Assembly (NCBI GenBank): GCA_002633025.1
Contig: NMRB01000086.1
Span: 36,405 to 100,404 of the forward strand
DNA from: Notospermus geniculatus
Lineage: Eukaryota > Nemertea > Pilidiophora > Heteronemertea > Lineidae
Direction of reading: 5' to 3'
DNA: 64,000 nucleotides
Part shown: one piece after another, positions 32,157 to 47,100 of the stretch
How the letters are laid out: each line of letters opens with the position of its first letter
How positions within the stretch are numbered: the stretch's first letter is position 1
The notes under the pieces: generated by a model
What the model saw: only the letters and a program-made list of their open reading frames with translations
What the model was told of the DNA's origin: nothing
Database searches by the model: none
Program-made: the position numbers and the translations under genes

Positions 32157-35100
32157 GAATTTGTATAGCGCCACTTTAAATTGAATTGTCAGTGGCGCTT
32201 CTGACGTGAAAGGCGCTGATGTTTCCACTGTCCCATTCGGACAGTAGGCAGTGACACAGCTTGCATGGAATTAGTGAAACAGCTTCAATATTGAACCACC
32301 ATGTCCTACTAGTACTAAACTTTGCCCAGGAAATGAAAAACCTTTGCCTCAGCCTCTGACATTCTGAGTGAGGAGATAACATCTCCCAAAGGGAAGATAA
32401 ACTAAACCACCACTTTCATGACTTTGACTGCCCAGCATATCGACCTTGGATCAATGATTGGAACTGGATCTTCCAACCCATTATCTTTGACCTTCAGCAT
32501 CAGTGTATACCAGTATAAAGATTATAAAGACCAGTAAATGCTCTTCTGCCTGTCTTACTTCAGATTAAAGAGCAGTCGATATGCTGTTCTTGATTTACTG
32601 TACTTTGGATTATGATGCTCTTTGGCCTGTTTTACATCAGATTAAAAAGCACTAAAATGCTCTTCTGTCTGTTTTACTTCAGATTAAAGAGCAGGAAAAA
32701 ATGCTGTTCTCTCTGTTTTCCTTCAATGGTTAGGTTCACCTCCGACAATTTCATTCAAATTACTTGATCTCATTAGTCGAGTGCACGTTTCACATATGTC
32801 AGAATCCATAACAGCAGACGTGACTCAGTTGCTATAAATATACACTGTGAATCAAAACAATGGGACACCGCCCTGTGTGTCTTGTCATCCAGCTGGTCCA
32901 TGGAAATAACGTGGAGTGACCTATTCATGGACCTGGCTGATTTAATAGCTGAACGTAAAGCAGGTCCTTGTTCACAAAAGATTCCCTACATGTAATCTTG
33001 GCGGATCCCTGGTGTCATAGGTGGTCCATATCAATGGTGAAAGGACAGGGAACCAGTTGATGTGTAGATTCACAAGTTCTCTGGATGGAGGTGGGGGACA
33101 GGGGATTCCCCCCCCCCTTAATAAGTCAAAGTTTCTCTTTATCCCCCTCAAAAAAACTCCTGGCAGAACACTGCCGGTTCTTGTATTGTATACTGGAAAA
33201 GTGTTGGGTGTCAAATCGCTGCATGCTGAAAACAATAGCTGCATCTGTACTTGATGTTGTACATTCTTACGCAAACACCACAGTTGCATCGCCAGAGCGC
33301 ATATCTGAATGGTGTCTGGCCTTTCATTGAACACCTGGGTTTTTACCAGCATGCATACATGTACTGGATACACAGGAATGTTTGTGAAGAATATCGATTT
33401 CAAACTTCTTAGCTGTTTGAAGTTCCATCGCGTAAAAGATTGCAAAATGAACCGTAGCTGTAGGCTATGTCATTGAGAGTACGATTCCTGTGTGAACGCA
33501 CCACAAGTTTATTGCACTTCCGCAAATAACTCGGCTTATCAATGTACTTGCTGCCATCCCTCCACTCTGAGGCAATTTTGTATCGGCTGAACTTGCTAAA
33601 AATTGGAGTGTGTCTCAGTCTGTCACCACACGCACTGGATTAGCATTTCTGATGCCAGGGCCCTGTCTGGGTGACTTGACTGAGATGGCTTTCTGCCATG
33701 TGGTTGTCTTTGATGTTCCAGTTTCCTCCTGCATTGTACATTAAAGGAGCACGGTATTGGATCTCAAATGCGTTATTTGACTGCCGACGTAGAGGGAGCC
33801 ACCTAGCGGCAGTAAGACGAACTACAAAAATGCATTACAAATGTAGTAAATCGGGTCAATTCGCCGACAGCGTAGTTAGTCCCTGGGTTGGAGAGTGGCA
33901 CGGTGGCGCCGGCTGTCGAGAAAAAGTGGCAATACCGTGGTCCTTTAAACCTCTCTATTATGGACACCTTTGGGACTAATAAATGCCTGACTGCAGACCT
34001 CAGAATGAAAAGAAATGACCAATTGAGAATTGTAGGAACTGAACTTCGCTGTCCTCTGTAGTGAGGTGTCCCCCTTGCAGAGGTGACTGTTTGACCGTTC
34101 GCTGAATTGGCTACAACAGAGGTTGCTCTGTAATCAATGTTTTATCTGAGTTGCAGTTCACACCTGTGGATTCAAACTATCCTGCTTACAAAAATAGATT
34201 TCTTCAGTTCTTGCTTCCTCCGCCCCAGCAGTGGTCAGGATCGATACTATCTGACATTTCCCTTGAGATGTTTTGTATTTCCTGCTGCTGTACTCCACAA
34301 TCTCCGGTTGTGGTTTGTAATTCGTTATCATGCGTTTATTACATGCTTTTGTATCGATCTATCTTGGATAAGGGTGTAGTCAGATCTGTTGATGATATCT
34401 AACACAGATGTTGTGATGACATTTAAAAAGATAAAATGGAACCTCTCTAGAAAGGACACCTTCGGGGTTGACTGATGCTGTTCTTTACCGGTACTCAGAG
34501 TTGTCCTGATTATAGGGGCCATAATGAATACCAGAGATGTAAGTGGGAAGGGAGATCCAGGATATTTTTGCAGGGGACATCTGAGGATGGCTGCCGTTGA
34601 AGACGGGTGCCAGAAATTCTAATTATATGTAGATGCCCTCAGTTGTATCTCACCATGACGAGCATTGGTTATTGAGAGCAGAGGTTCTGCACCTGATAAA
34701 GGTTAGGCCTTGTTCGAAATCGATGATACACTTTTCAAGTACGGGTACCAAGACTTGGGAGATTGTCCACTCCCCCAGATATCAGTGCTATGGATCTTTC
34801 TTCTAGCTGTTCTGATAGCCTGCCTGGTAATTTCTAAACACTCTAAAACCTGACAATCTGGACCAGCCTTGTCAATCAATGCTGTTATTGTTACACACAT
34901 ACATTGTATACTGTATAGTGTACATTGCATCCCTGGATGATCATTGATTATTGCTGGGTGCACTGTTTGACCCTTCTGGCAACAATACACAGATGACACT
35001 TCTCCCACAAAACAGAAATCAGGGTCTCGGCAATGCAGATGGAACATTATCAAGTCAATTTCTCTCAAAAATGACAAAGTGATGAGGTTTCAACTTTCAC

Positions 35101-38100
35101 CCAACCTTTGATGTTCACAGAGGAATCTCTTCATAAAGGGCACCTTCATAAAGACACCTTCAGGGTGGACTGGTGCTGTCCTTAATTAAGAGGTGTCCTG
35201 AGTACAAAATGTCAAAATGAATAGAAATGTCCAATTTTCCAGATGAACCTCAGTGTTAGTCGTCATCTGAGAGGTGTCCTCCAGCAGAGGTGTTTGAAAA
35301 TGGAGGTTTCATGGTACCGTAGTTGAACATGTTGAAAGAAAATGTAAGTTTCTTCGCTTTTCTTGTTGCAGATCTTTCAAAGAATCGGCTGAATGAAGTC
35401 CCAATAGAAATCTGTGAATGTCCGTCTATAGAGAGATTAGTGTGTTACCACAATGTGATACGGTGCTTACCAGAGGCGTTGGTGCAGCTGCAATGCCTCA
35501 CGTACATGAACTTAAGGTGAGTAAAATCAGTCGTTGTCCATCCGTCTGTCTGTCTAGTAGGTTAGTTGTTACCACTTGTGTACGGTACTTACCGGAGGCG
35601 TTGGTGCAGCTGCAGTGCCTCACATACATAGACATATATGTATATGAACTTTAGGTAAGTAACATCTGTGATTGTCCGTCAGTCCGTCTGTAGAGAGATT
35701 ATGGCAACCAGTACCACTGCCACTCAGTATGCAAAATGTCACTCCGCTCAGTGTGCCTGTAGTGTATGTATTTCGGACTGGTTTATGGTGAGAGAGATAT
35801 TCATGGTTAGGTCTCAGAATTACCATAAAACAATCCTATGTGATTGTCAATAGCAATAAGGCTCCATGCAGAAGGATGGCGGTGTCGATTTCCATAGATT
35901 AGATTTAGGTTGTGTTATCGTCCCGATGATGTACACGGTGACCCCCAAAGAATAGGAGAGCTTTGGTTTGGGAAACGTTTCTTGGTAGCCTCCCTCATGT
36001 TCATTTCTGCCGTCTACCTCAACCGCTAGGGGTTTCAATTTCATTCATGGCGGCCTCAGTGCCGGTAATGAGGATGTCAAAATGCCACCTGGTGGATATT
36101 TCAAAGATACAGCATGGGAAATCCGATTTCAAAGTACATGTAATCTGAATCTCATGTCGATTTCTCCAGAATGAACAAATGGGTGAATTCTCAGCTATGA
36201 TTGATATTCAGTTGTGCATTTCTGCAATGTGAACAATGCTGATGGTTGCATTTCTCAAGTACGGCCAGGTGAAGGGATCCGGTTCGGTTCTCAAGGGAAA
36301 AAAATCTAAAAATGATTGAAATGTACATGGTGAAGTCTGAAATGACTGTTTCCTGGGCATTGTAGACAGAAACTGTCTGTGAAATTTACTAAAGGTGCTC
36401 CCTCCTCCATGTGAGCGTTTTCTCATGCAAGTTCACTGTTGTCGATTTCCTTACGATTAGTTCTAAGACGGCAGGTCCCGGGTTCGAATCCAGCCCGGGC
36501 CATATGGGATTTCATTCCCAGCTCTTCACGTCCTTGGCATGGGACAGTAAGCCGTGGTGCCTTGTACCTTGTTTCTTTGCAAGGGCAAGTAAAAGACCCC
36601 ATCCAAGTGAGGAACATGAGTAGCTTGAGATGGCCTCTTCCGTACTCACCAGGGCCAATAATGCTATGGCTTCGGCCCTGATGGAAAAATGTAATACAAT
36701 ACAATACAATTAGTTAAGACCAATGACACAAACGACTGCGATAGCTTTTTACAGCTAAAAATGCCATGAAACTTTACATGAAAGTTGAACTGTGACTGAG
36801 ATTCTATCACATCATCAATCACAGATGGAGGGGTCAGATGAGATGGGTAATTGGCTATTTGGAAAGAAGATCCTATTCTACCATGAGTAATTTTTTGGCC
36901 AATTATGGCTCGGGGCAATTTGTAAAAGAGCACGTATCTGCTGCAGTCCTTAGAGTTAATATGATTGAGGACATCAGGCGAGCTGATACAGTTATGAGAA
37001 TTAGTATCATCAGAACAGTGAGAAATTATGCTTATTAACGAAATTAGGCTGGAAGTGCTAAGACTGGTAGCTGTTAATGTTCGGTTTATGGGATATGGTA
37101 TTCCCCTCAGGTTGGCGGTCGAATGGTAGGGGGAGTCAAACTGAAGTGGCTACCAGGTAGTTTGGGTCAGGTGAACGAGCAGTGAGGTGGTAGGGTCAGG
37201 TGAACTGGCTGTCAAGTAGATAGGGTCAGGCCAACTGGCAGTGAAGTGGTTAGGGTCAGGTGAACTCTCTAAAAGTCAGGTCATTGGGGTCAAGCAAACT
37301 GGCAGTCAGGTCATTTGGGTCAATGGCAGTCGGGTCATTTGGGTCAAGCAAATTGGCAGTCAGGTCATTTGGGTCAAGCAAATTGGCAGTCAGGTCATTT
37401 GGGTCAAGCAAAGTGGCAGTCAGCTTATTTGGGTCAAGCAATTGGGTCAAATAAACTGACCAGTTCGGGACTGAACTTAGGTACCCTCAACAAGAAGAGG
37501 TGTCCTCTTTGCAGAGGTGTGCGCTAAGTGAGGTTTCACTGAATGTACTTTAGTCTGCTCCAAAAATACATGTAACTCTTTTTTGCCGTGACCGTATTGT
37601 AGCCGATGTATGAAGATTCCTTTGTGTGGAATCTGCTACATTCGCTCACATCATACCTTGCTTTTTCCAGTAGGTTAGCCTTCATACATGAAATTGTTAC
37701 CTGACGTAGAATTTCCTTTGAAGTAACTCATGTAACGTTTTAGATTGTCGAGGTATGGCAACTGACTGGAACTAATAGCTTTCATATAGACTTGTTTACA
37801 AATGTACAGGCTAACCCTTCGCAGGCTGACTCAGTCTTATGATTTGAAAGTCTTTTGGAAAATTTGATACAGCAGGAGGAAACTGGAGTACCCGGACTAG
37901 AGAAACAGGCTCAGTCAAAGCGCCGCATTCTGTATCATCCGAACTAGGGATCGAACGCGGAACAGGTACGGGTATTGGGTAATCCTCCACCTGCATCAGC
38001 TGCTGTGGAAATTCCCCTGGCGTTCCCCATTCATGCGGGTTGTGTAACCCCCTTTCTTTAACGGGTGGCTACTTCCATCAGATGAGTTCGATGGAGGCCT

Positions 38101-41100
38101 ATAATACCTCAGTTTTGTGCTTGGCCTTGTGACAGGAGAGCTGCTCAGCTCTACTGTGTTCACAACCACATTGCCACTCGAAGTGTCACAGATGCATATC
38201 ACATGCGTAACTCCCTCTGAATGATGGGGAGTCTGGCTGTTTCCTTAAATCCATACATGACATTTTGACTTGACATATTGATCACGACCACTCGCTGACA
38301 AGTCATGATTAGTTTGCAACTGATAAACAGTCTGCCATTATTGGACGGGGTGGGGTAATATTGATGAATTTCTTGATTAGATGCATTGAGAATCATGGAT
38401 ACTTGTTAGAGGCTAGCCTACATGTAACTGTGGAGTTTCTGCTGCTGCTAGAGTGCTGCCAGACTGGCATAGCGGGGACACTGGCACCTCCCACCTCTGA
38501 TATGTCAGGTTCCGTTCCTTTTGGAACTCTTCTTCATGGGCTGAGATTGAGAAGGGTGGCTGCCTTCAGCAATGCTAATTTTCACGTGAATATGCGGTTT
38601 TCTCCTGCATTTCATTGAATTATGGCATATCTGTCATGTCTGTGGAGTGAGCCTCCTGCAGCAGACACTTCTGCCATGAGGACACCTCTCTATTAAGGAC
38701 AGCACGATCTCTCAGTCTGTATTAACTGAGAATTTCCAAATGTTGGCCACATTCTGCCCACATCAATCTGTTTTCATCCAGTAAAACAAGCATGTCTATC
38801 TTATTTTCTGTGTCCAAAGTTATTGACAGTTAATTACCCGTCCAAACAGACTCCTAACAGACACCAGCCAACACTTCCGTTCTCAAACAATGGAGTTAAT
38901 GAGGAAGCCAATGTTTCTATTCTTGTTTGTATGATGTAAATATAGCATCGGGACTATAAATCATGCATTCATTAGTCGTGATTATGATGTCATGATTGTA
39001 TTTGATGAAGGTGATCAGTTATGCAGTGCTCCCTCTGCCGTGTTCAGCCGGGGCGAAGAAAATACCAGGGAAACCATGCAGTAAAATGAAACCTACTGGA
39101 CCTTCGCTTCCTAACATCCGGTTGGATCTTACAGTGTACCCGGTACCAGTATTTAACACAAGGCCCACGGCAGGTTGTGCTAAAGGTGAAGTATAGGCTT
39201 GCATGGTGGTCTATACAGCTTGTGCAGATGACGTCATCACAGAAAAATCCGCCATCTTGACTGTCAAATGACGTCGGCAACCCACGTGGTGCACTTTGTC
39301 GTCAGCGCAAGCGGAGTGTGTGTGTCTTCAACCATGACATGATCTACATGTGGCGCACTTTGTCGTCAATGTCAGCATGGTGGCCCACCGGTCAAAAGTG
39401 ACGTCATAATGAGCCACTGCACAAGCTCTATAGGAAGATGCCCCTGTTGTGGTCCCTACCATCTACACATGCACGACAACTCCACAGTGGACTTCAGGAT
39501 GGCGAAGGTCCAGTACATATCAATGTATTTCAATATTTTGAACTAATTGTCCATGTTTATTTCTATCTTTTCAGCCGCAATCAACTGTCCACCATCCCAC
39601 CTTTCATATGTCACATCCAGTCCTTAGAAATCCTAATAGTGTCAAATAACAAATTGGTGTCACTACCAGAAGAAATAGGCCAATTAGAACGATTAACAGA
39701 ATTGGTAAGTAGATAGAGGTGGTGTCAGATTTTCTGAGACTACCAATTTCATGATTCAAAGTTCAATGATCACATGTGACCACTCCAGTAAAGGTAGGCA
39801 CTTGTCACAACTGAGGAAAGGGTTAACAGGCATATAGGTAATACAATCGCTAAAATGTACATCTCTGCAGGTTGACAATAGTGGACAGCAGTGATAATAG
39901 TGAAGTAAACTGATGACCAATGATGATCACTTGCGACATGTGCCTACATTTGCTGGAGCAGGTCACATATTTCAACCTGTGTCCTGCTGCTCAGGTAGCA
40001 GAACAAGAGTGCACTCAGCACCAACTACAAATTGGCCAGGATCTTACAACTAGATGAATATCTTGATGTTTTACAACTTGCGTTACTCATCCAGCTAAAC
40101 ACCAACCATCGTTCAGCCTCTGAGATGTACTAAGAGCTAATTTTAGATGTTGATTAATGATTTTGCCCATGATTTCGAGTAATTAGTACGCACTGGGTGA
40201 TTAAGTTTATGATGAAATTAATGAACGCATAGAGGACTTATGTAACCGAATTATTATCTTGTCAGTTTCATATGTTTGGTTTTGATGGAGTCATTAACCG
40301 TTTTGATCTGGATGTTTTGGTGGTGTGGATCTATGCTGTGAATCTCCCTTTGGGGACACCTCTGCCAGAAGGACAGCTATCTGTTAAGGACACCAAACTT
40401 TTACGGACACCAAAAGTCTGCCCCAAATTTGTCATTTCTATTCATTTAGACCTCTGTAATCAGGACAACTCTCAACTGCGAACAGCAACTGTCAGTCCCA
40501 AAGGTGGCCTTTACAGAGAGGTTCCACTGTAGTCCATGATTACATGTCAGATTTTTTCCTTGCCCCATAATGGACTGCATTCCCATCCCCTTTATCAAGA
40601 GGTGTCTTGATAGCAGAGGTCAAGATGAGAAGTAATGTCAAGTTGCAGAACTCAACACTGGTGTCCGCAAGAGGAGGTGTCCGCTAAGGGAGGTTCTGAA
40701 GTCCATTGTATGGAGCAGAACCGAGTGCAAAAAATCAATAAATTAATTAGCTAAAGTGCCGTCATGTCATTTCCAACAAAATGAAATAACTTCCATTGAA
40801 CATGTTAAATTCTCTTTTGCAGGATGTGTCATGTAACGAAATCACACACTTACCAATGCAAATAGGCGATTTAGAATCATTACGAGTTTTGAATGTTAGG
40901 AAAAATTTTTTAGTTGAACTTCCTGTCGGTAAGTAGACATAAGCCAGTGTGGTATTTAAATGACATCAGTATGTGGGTCATTCTGGATCTGGATTCTGTC
41001 CAGTCTGTCATAAAAATGTCGAAAAAGATCAGTTGATTGACATTTTGTTTAAGGGATTACATTGTACTCAGATGTTGTGTAATCAAAACTTGTCGGGTGT

Positions 41101-44100
41101 ACCGAAAAAGAGGCCAAAGCCTGAGCTGTAGTGGTGGCTCGCAGGATTTGAACCCGCAACCTCAGTGGGGAAAAGCACTCACATTTCCACTACTCCACTG
41201 TGACTACCCCTTCGAAAGATGGGGCCATTCAGTAAGGCTAAAGTCACATACCCAGCATTGCTAACTTTTAGATCTCCGGCGCTGCTGCAGCACAGCTGGG
41301 AGCGGTAGGCCCTATACGTTTGAGAAAAACATGGTATTTAAAAACATATGAGTCACTGCGATGTTTTTTAGAACTTTTCGATTCTGGCTGAAAAATATTT
41401 ATGCTGAGTTCTAAATGCTTGTTGACCTATTGAAGGTCGAATCGGAAATCGCTCTTCCAGCCATCAAAACATTTGCCTGCTGTGTTTCTCATGTGCATTG
41501 ATGTGCATTGATGCACTGGCAATTCCAGTCACGTTAGGCTGAAGTGGTCACTCGGGGACAAGGAAACTAATGGAAATGGTAAACTAACTTGGCAGGAAGC
41601 AGTATTAATGACTTGAATCTTAATGAGCAGGGAATCTGGGACACAATGTGATTTTATCAGTTGAGCACTTCTGGGTTTGTGATGTTGTGACTGTTGAATC
41701 GTGCAGGGTTTGCGGGCTGGGAGGATCAAGTTACATCCTGGTCTGCAAAACAATTATACAGTCATAAAACTGTACTAAACAGTGAGTTTAGGGGCTGATG
41801 AGCTTTGGTCCAGCAGCCTACTCAGATTGAATTCTTCTCTCCACCTTAAATTTTTTGCCTCTTTTTCCTTTCAGAAATTGGTAAATTAAAACTACGGAAG
41901 TTCGACTTCTCATGTAATAGGATATCCGTGATACCTCCAGATTTTAGAAAAATAGAAACCTTAGATTATTTAATATTGGATCATAACCCTTTGATGTCAC
42001 CCCCTCTTAATGTAAGTATTGTCAAAAATAGGTAAGAGAGATTGTATATGTGGAGTAAACATTACAGCGTGTTCAAAACTAGTTGTTTAGAAAGAAGGTG
42101 TCTTAACTGCAGTGTGGCCATTCACAGTGAGGTGAATGGTAGTTAACGAACATGCCAAACTTGTCTCGAGCCCGAGGTGTCATGTCTTCCCCTGCCATTT
42201 TCAGGTGTGTTTAAAAGGTCGTGTCCATATCATGAAGTACCTGCAGCTCGAGGCCATAAAGGAGGACCGGAAACGAGGCATCCTCAGTGATAACGACATG
42301 CGGAGAAACTTCAGGAAATCATCGTCGATACACCCCACGTATGTATGCTGTCAAATTGGCGAATGTAGGCTCCTTCCTGTTCCTTTTTGGGCCCTTTTCA
42401 TCCACCCCTTTCTCTTTCAGGCCTGATGACTTCTCACGGTTCACTGCTGATTCTCCCATACGGTTACGGAATCCGGATTCCGGTTACAACACAACAGACA
42501 GTACGGAAAAAGTCCGGTGGTCACCGTCCGAGGTAAGGGGACGTTGGCGGTCACTGCATCTGCATTCTCATCTTCTAACCTGTACGGTTCTGCATCCAGT
42601 TGGATGTGATGCTCGCATCGTAATGCTCCAGACTCCTGAGTCATGTTACTGGCTAACCTTACTTGAAATTCTTAATCCTTCCAGTTCCAAATCTGACAGG
42701 ACACAATTTTAATTTGTGTCTGAAAGGGAGGTTTTCCCATAGGAGAGACAATCGTACCTTTTGAAAAAACAGTCAGCTGTCCTTAGTGAAGGGGTGTTCA
42801 CTTGATGTTCCTTCCCTCCTTCTACCGGTGTACACCTTTTTACACCAAATTTCCTCTAACCATGAAAGAGGGCTCCCCATTTGAGATGAAGTCAGGGCCT
42901 GCGGCTATTCGTCAAAAATTCCCAAAAATCAGCTTCTCTGAATTGATGCATTCCTTCTTCTATTTATAAATGATAGAGATTAAAGGTAAAACTGGCATGG
43001 TTATAATGTTCAGTCAGGGTTGGTTCTGCCTTAAACCTGTTGACAAAATCTCAAAGTCAAATATCACTCTCATGGCCTCCCTCTCCACGAGTTTTCCATG
43101 CAACTTGGCTCTCTATGGGTAACTCACCAATAGAAAACTAAGGACAATCATTTGTGCCATTGGTCTTGGCAGTTAATGGTGAATTCGCCATTGAAACATC
43201 ATCCGAGCACGCCCAAGGCAGTTCCAACCTTGCTTAATGTTTATCTGCCCATTTTCAACTTGTTAAACCGTTACCAACCAAATTCCGCTCCCAGTCTCTT
43301 GACCTCCTTTGTCTGAAATTTAACTCTGTCTCTTCGATGTCTCTCCACGAATCAGTCCCATTTCTTTTGTCTTTTCGTGTCTGTCTGTTCTTCTGCTGTC
43401 TCATGTGTTTGTTACATGTGCATGGCAGTAGAACTGTCAGCTCCGGTGCTGTCCTCTGTTGGTGAAAGGCAGTATCTCCTGTGGTAACCAGTGGGAGCAT
43501 AAATATTTGTAGTAATAGCTGTATGATGTAACTAAGTGTACTTTTCTGTAGAGTCAGGCTATTGCTTCAAGTGAAGATGCTCCTACTGATCAAAAGTGGA
43601 GTGACTGCCTTTAGCATTAGAGGTCCATTTGGTTTTCGAGTAAAATTTTCAAACAAAATGCAGAAAAAAAGTACACGTGTCAATTTGGAGTGTCTTGATT
43701 GTGTCAGCTCAATGCTGGAACGGCATGGTGCCAGGACTTAGTCTGCATAATGCTTATGGGGATGACCGACTATGGATTTGAAAGACACTTTCTGGTATAC
43801 GCTGGAGGGTCCGTACAGGACTGGATCCTACATCTGAATGCTTGTACATTGCATGAAAGTGTACGCATATTGGAGCATTGCGGACATAAAATGGATTGCA
43901 TTTAGCCCTATCAGACCATTTCCACTTCACAAACATGTGGGTGGCATCAGTTTACACCATGAACCCTTCTCATAGGAATTTTTATCATCATGTCGCCTGC
44001 ATGCTGCTTTCCTGTAAAACAATTGTCAGTATTGTAATCAAGCCCGTGTTGATGATATTTTGGAGATTTTTTCTCTCGCTTTTGTCAAAATTATTTGAAT

Positions 44101-47100
44101 GTTGAAGGTAGTAGTGGTATTTTACAGTACTGCGATATTGTGGTTCTATTTTTTTTGGCTATGAAGTAGTTGCAGTGTTGTTCGATTCTTTGCAGAGTTG
44201 CCCTTTTTCGAAATATTTTTTATTGTTTGAGTGCTGGGGTCCAAAACCATCCTTCTGATGTAGAAGAATGAAATTCCTATTGGTGTGTTATGATTTATGT
44301 TGTGTCCAAAGTTTTCAATTTCACGTAACTAGATACCGGTATCTTCTCAGTGGCTAAAACAATTGGGAGGTTTAGATCAGCGACTTATCACGGATCCTTA
44401 TACGTATAGGATCGAAATGTATGCAAAATTTGTCCTCGTTGTACAGAACTTTATCCGAAAACGTATCGGGATCCATGATAAGTCGCTGATCTCAACCTCC
44501 CTAATAGGAGCAGTCAGCCATGTTTATCACCAAAAGATGGCAGCAAAGTTCTAGCGGACCAACACATAACACATTATAAAATTCTCCTCACTGGAGCTCA
44601 ATCAACCATGAATGGGTTGGCTGGGCATTGAATTGACCGTAGTGACACCTATTGGTCAACTGACTGACCGCTCCTGTTGCTATGAAGTGTATGAAGGCCT
44701 TTGTGATGTTGAAGCTTGGTCAGATTTGAATAAGGATCTCTCAACTTTAAAAAACAGACCTGAATCCACAAGGCAAACACATCAATCACGCACTTAATCA
44801 CACTTCAGCAATAACGTCACAAAACAGACATCACATCATGAAAGAACCATTGCTGTGGAAACAGTTCCTGTTTGTACTTCTGTTGCCTGGTCCCTATTTG
44901 CCTAAGAATGGTTGAAAATGTTTTTTGAACGGCATGTTAGTTGAGAAGATGCTCCTTTTAACGTGACTTACAGATTAGTACCAATCAGTTGTGTGCAATT
45001 TGACCTCCCCTTTCAAAAACAAAAAACGAGCCCTTCTGTTACTTGCAGTAGATAATTCTGTTGAAATGTTCAATACCGTTGTCATTTTGACCTCTGACCT
45101 TATCATTTGCATACCCGGTGCATCTTTTCAAAGCATTTTCTCACCCAGCACTCGTTAATTATAATCGTTTCGTTCCCCCACTGACGTACGCGTTCCTCCC
45201 TCTCGCCAAGGTCAATAACATTCTGGACGATTACACTCCGTACGTACCTAAGGCAGAAACTGTGTACGAGCGTTTGAACGAGGTGGACGAAACAAGGCCC
45301 GAGGAGTTACCACCACCTCCGCCGGAATTGATGCCACAACAGACAACTCCCGGGCGTTATCAGCCAACTTTCACGCCACCGGCACCACGCACGCCTGTAA
45401 CTCCGCACCGAGACAATCCGGTCCAGAATGGACAACCGACGCCATCACCGCAGAACTCCTGGCAAGCTGAAGTCATGGATGAATTTTCCCGGGTAAGTTC
45501 TGCATGGAAGCAAGATTGGTACCAACAAGGAGCGCTTTGCCAGCAGATGGGATTGACAAATCCGGCAATGAGTTCAAATTCAATGGCTGCACCGATGAGC
45601 CGGCAGTATATGGACTATAATGGCATTGATGGTGCAAGTCCAGCTGGACCAGGGCCTGGCGGCGGGCAGAAACCTGTCCCTCAACCTAATCCGGTGCCGA
45701 AACCAGCCTCGCAACCGCCACAGAAACCTCAACCGGGAGTCGACGATTTCACAAGGGTAAGTCCTGCATGGCATGACATGGCATCCACTCCCTCTCCCCC
45801 TCCCATGCATCCTCTACCCCGAAACGAGCAGGAGAGCCCTGTAAGTGGCGCTGCTGAAAGACCCGATGATCACCCGGAGGTAGGTTGGGGCAACTTTAGG
45901 CGTGGAATTCTGCAATACGGTTATGGTTCATTTTGCTTGGTGATGTTTGCCAGATGTTGTCAGCACTTCCTGCAATCAATTTCAACATCAAATTTTAATG
46001 TGCTTTTTTATGCCTTTTTCACTGTCTTTTGGTTATTTTTTCTGCTACACGTTACACAAGTTCTCATCTGTTTCAAATTTCATGAATCCTTCATTGAAAT
46101 TTCGACACACATTCTGTAAAAAAACTCTTTTTAACAAAGTGGGAAATTGGGTTTTCAATGCTTGGTAATGGACCGCTAGTTATTTATATTATTGTACTAA
46201 TTTTTTCAATGTTAGTGCTTTTTCTGTCTCGTTAGTCGTGTTATTTTTTTGTGCTTGCTGGAAATGGGGCTGTCTGCAAATACCTTCATATTGATGAGTT
46301 GAAAAGTTGATGGATATGAATCAGGCTCACAGTTTTCCCAATTTGGATAAATGTTCTTAATTGAAGTGTAAATAGAATCTGTGTGTGCTTGACGTTTTCA
46401 TAATCCATAATCTTTTGGGATGTTACTAAGATGACTGCAGATGTACATATGCTGTACATATTTGTGTGTAAGTAATGCAAAGATACAGTGGTTAGGCCTA
46501 ACGTCATTTACAGCATGCTGAGATATCAGTGCGACGGAGAATTGAGAGGTGTCCTGATTACAGAGGCCAAAATGATCAGAGCAAAGTTGGAACGGGATTT
46601 GATGTTCTTAATAGGGAGGTATTCCCCTTGCAGAGGGCTCCACAAGGGAGATTCCTCATTGTGCAAGAGACATTCCAAGTATCAACAAATATTTGGGTAG
46701 TTAGACAGATTTCTGTGTTACAAAGAGTCTGTGTTCCTTTGGGGAGGAAACCTTTTGCAGAATTCTACCTCCAAGTTGTGCCATTAAAGCGATTATTGCA
46801 CGGGTTGAAAATGTTGCAATTTTTGGCATGTTCACAAACAAAATTGGAAAAATTTGGAGTGGTAAAATTGCCATATCTGTCACAATAACGTGTTGTCCGA
46901 ACCAAAATCTGCGCAATTTAAGACTCAGTACCACTTCATATTCAGGTACACATACAGGTACCATGAAGTATAGGACAACAGAATTTGTCCAAATTGTTGG
47001 TGAATCAAAACAGCCGATCCCCTCTGGGAATAGGCCTGCCAGCTCGACTGGTTTTGGCAACTCCCTTTGCTTCATCAGTGACAAGTAAACTAGCACTTCT

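Noticed and set aside
37241-37527. Overlapping ORFs of 64-72 codons
   Set aside because: Produced by a stop-free 30 bp minisatellite in several frames on both strands.
45947-46168. Hydrophobic ORF after LRCH exon 8
   Set aside because: Lies past the gtaggt donor in a T-rich intron; hydrophobicity reflects Phe/Leu codons of poly-T.
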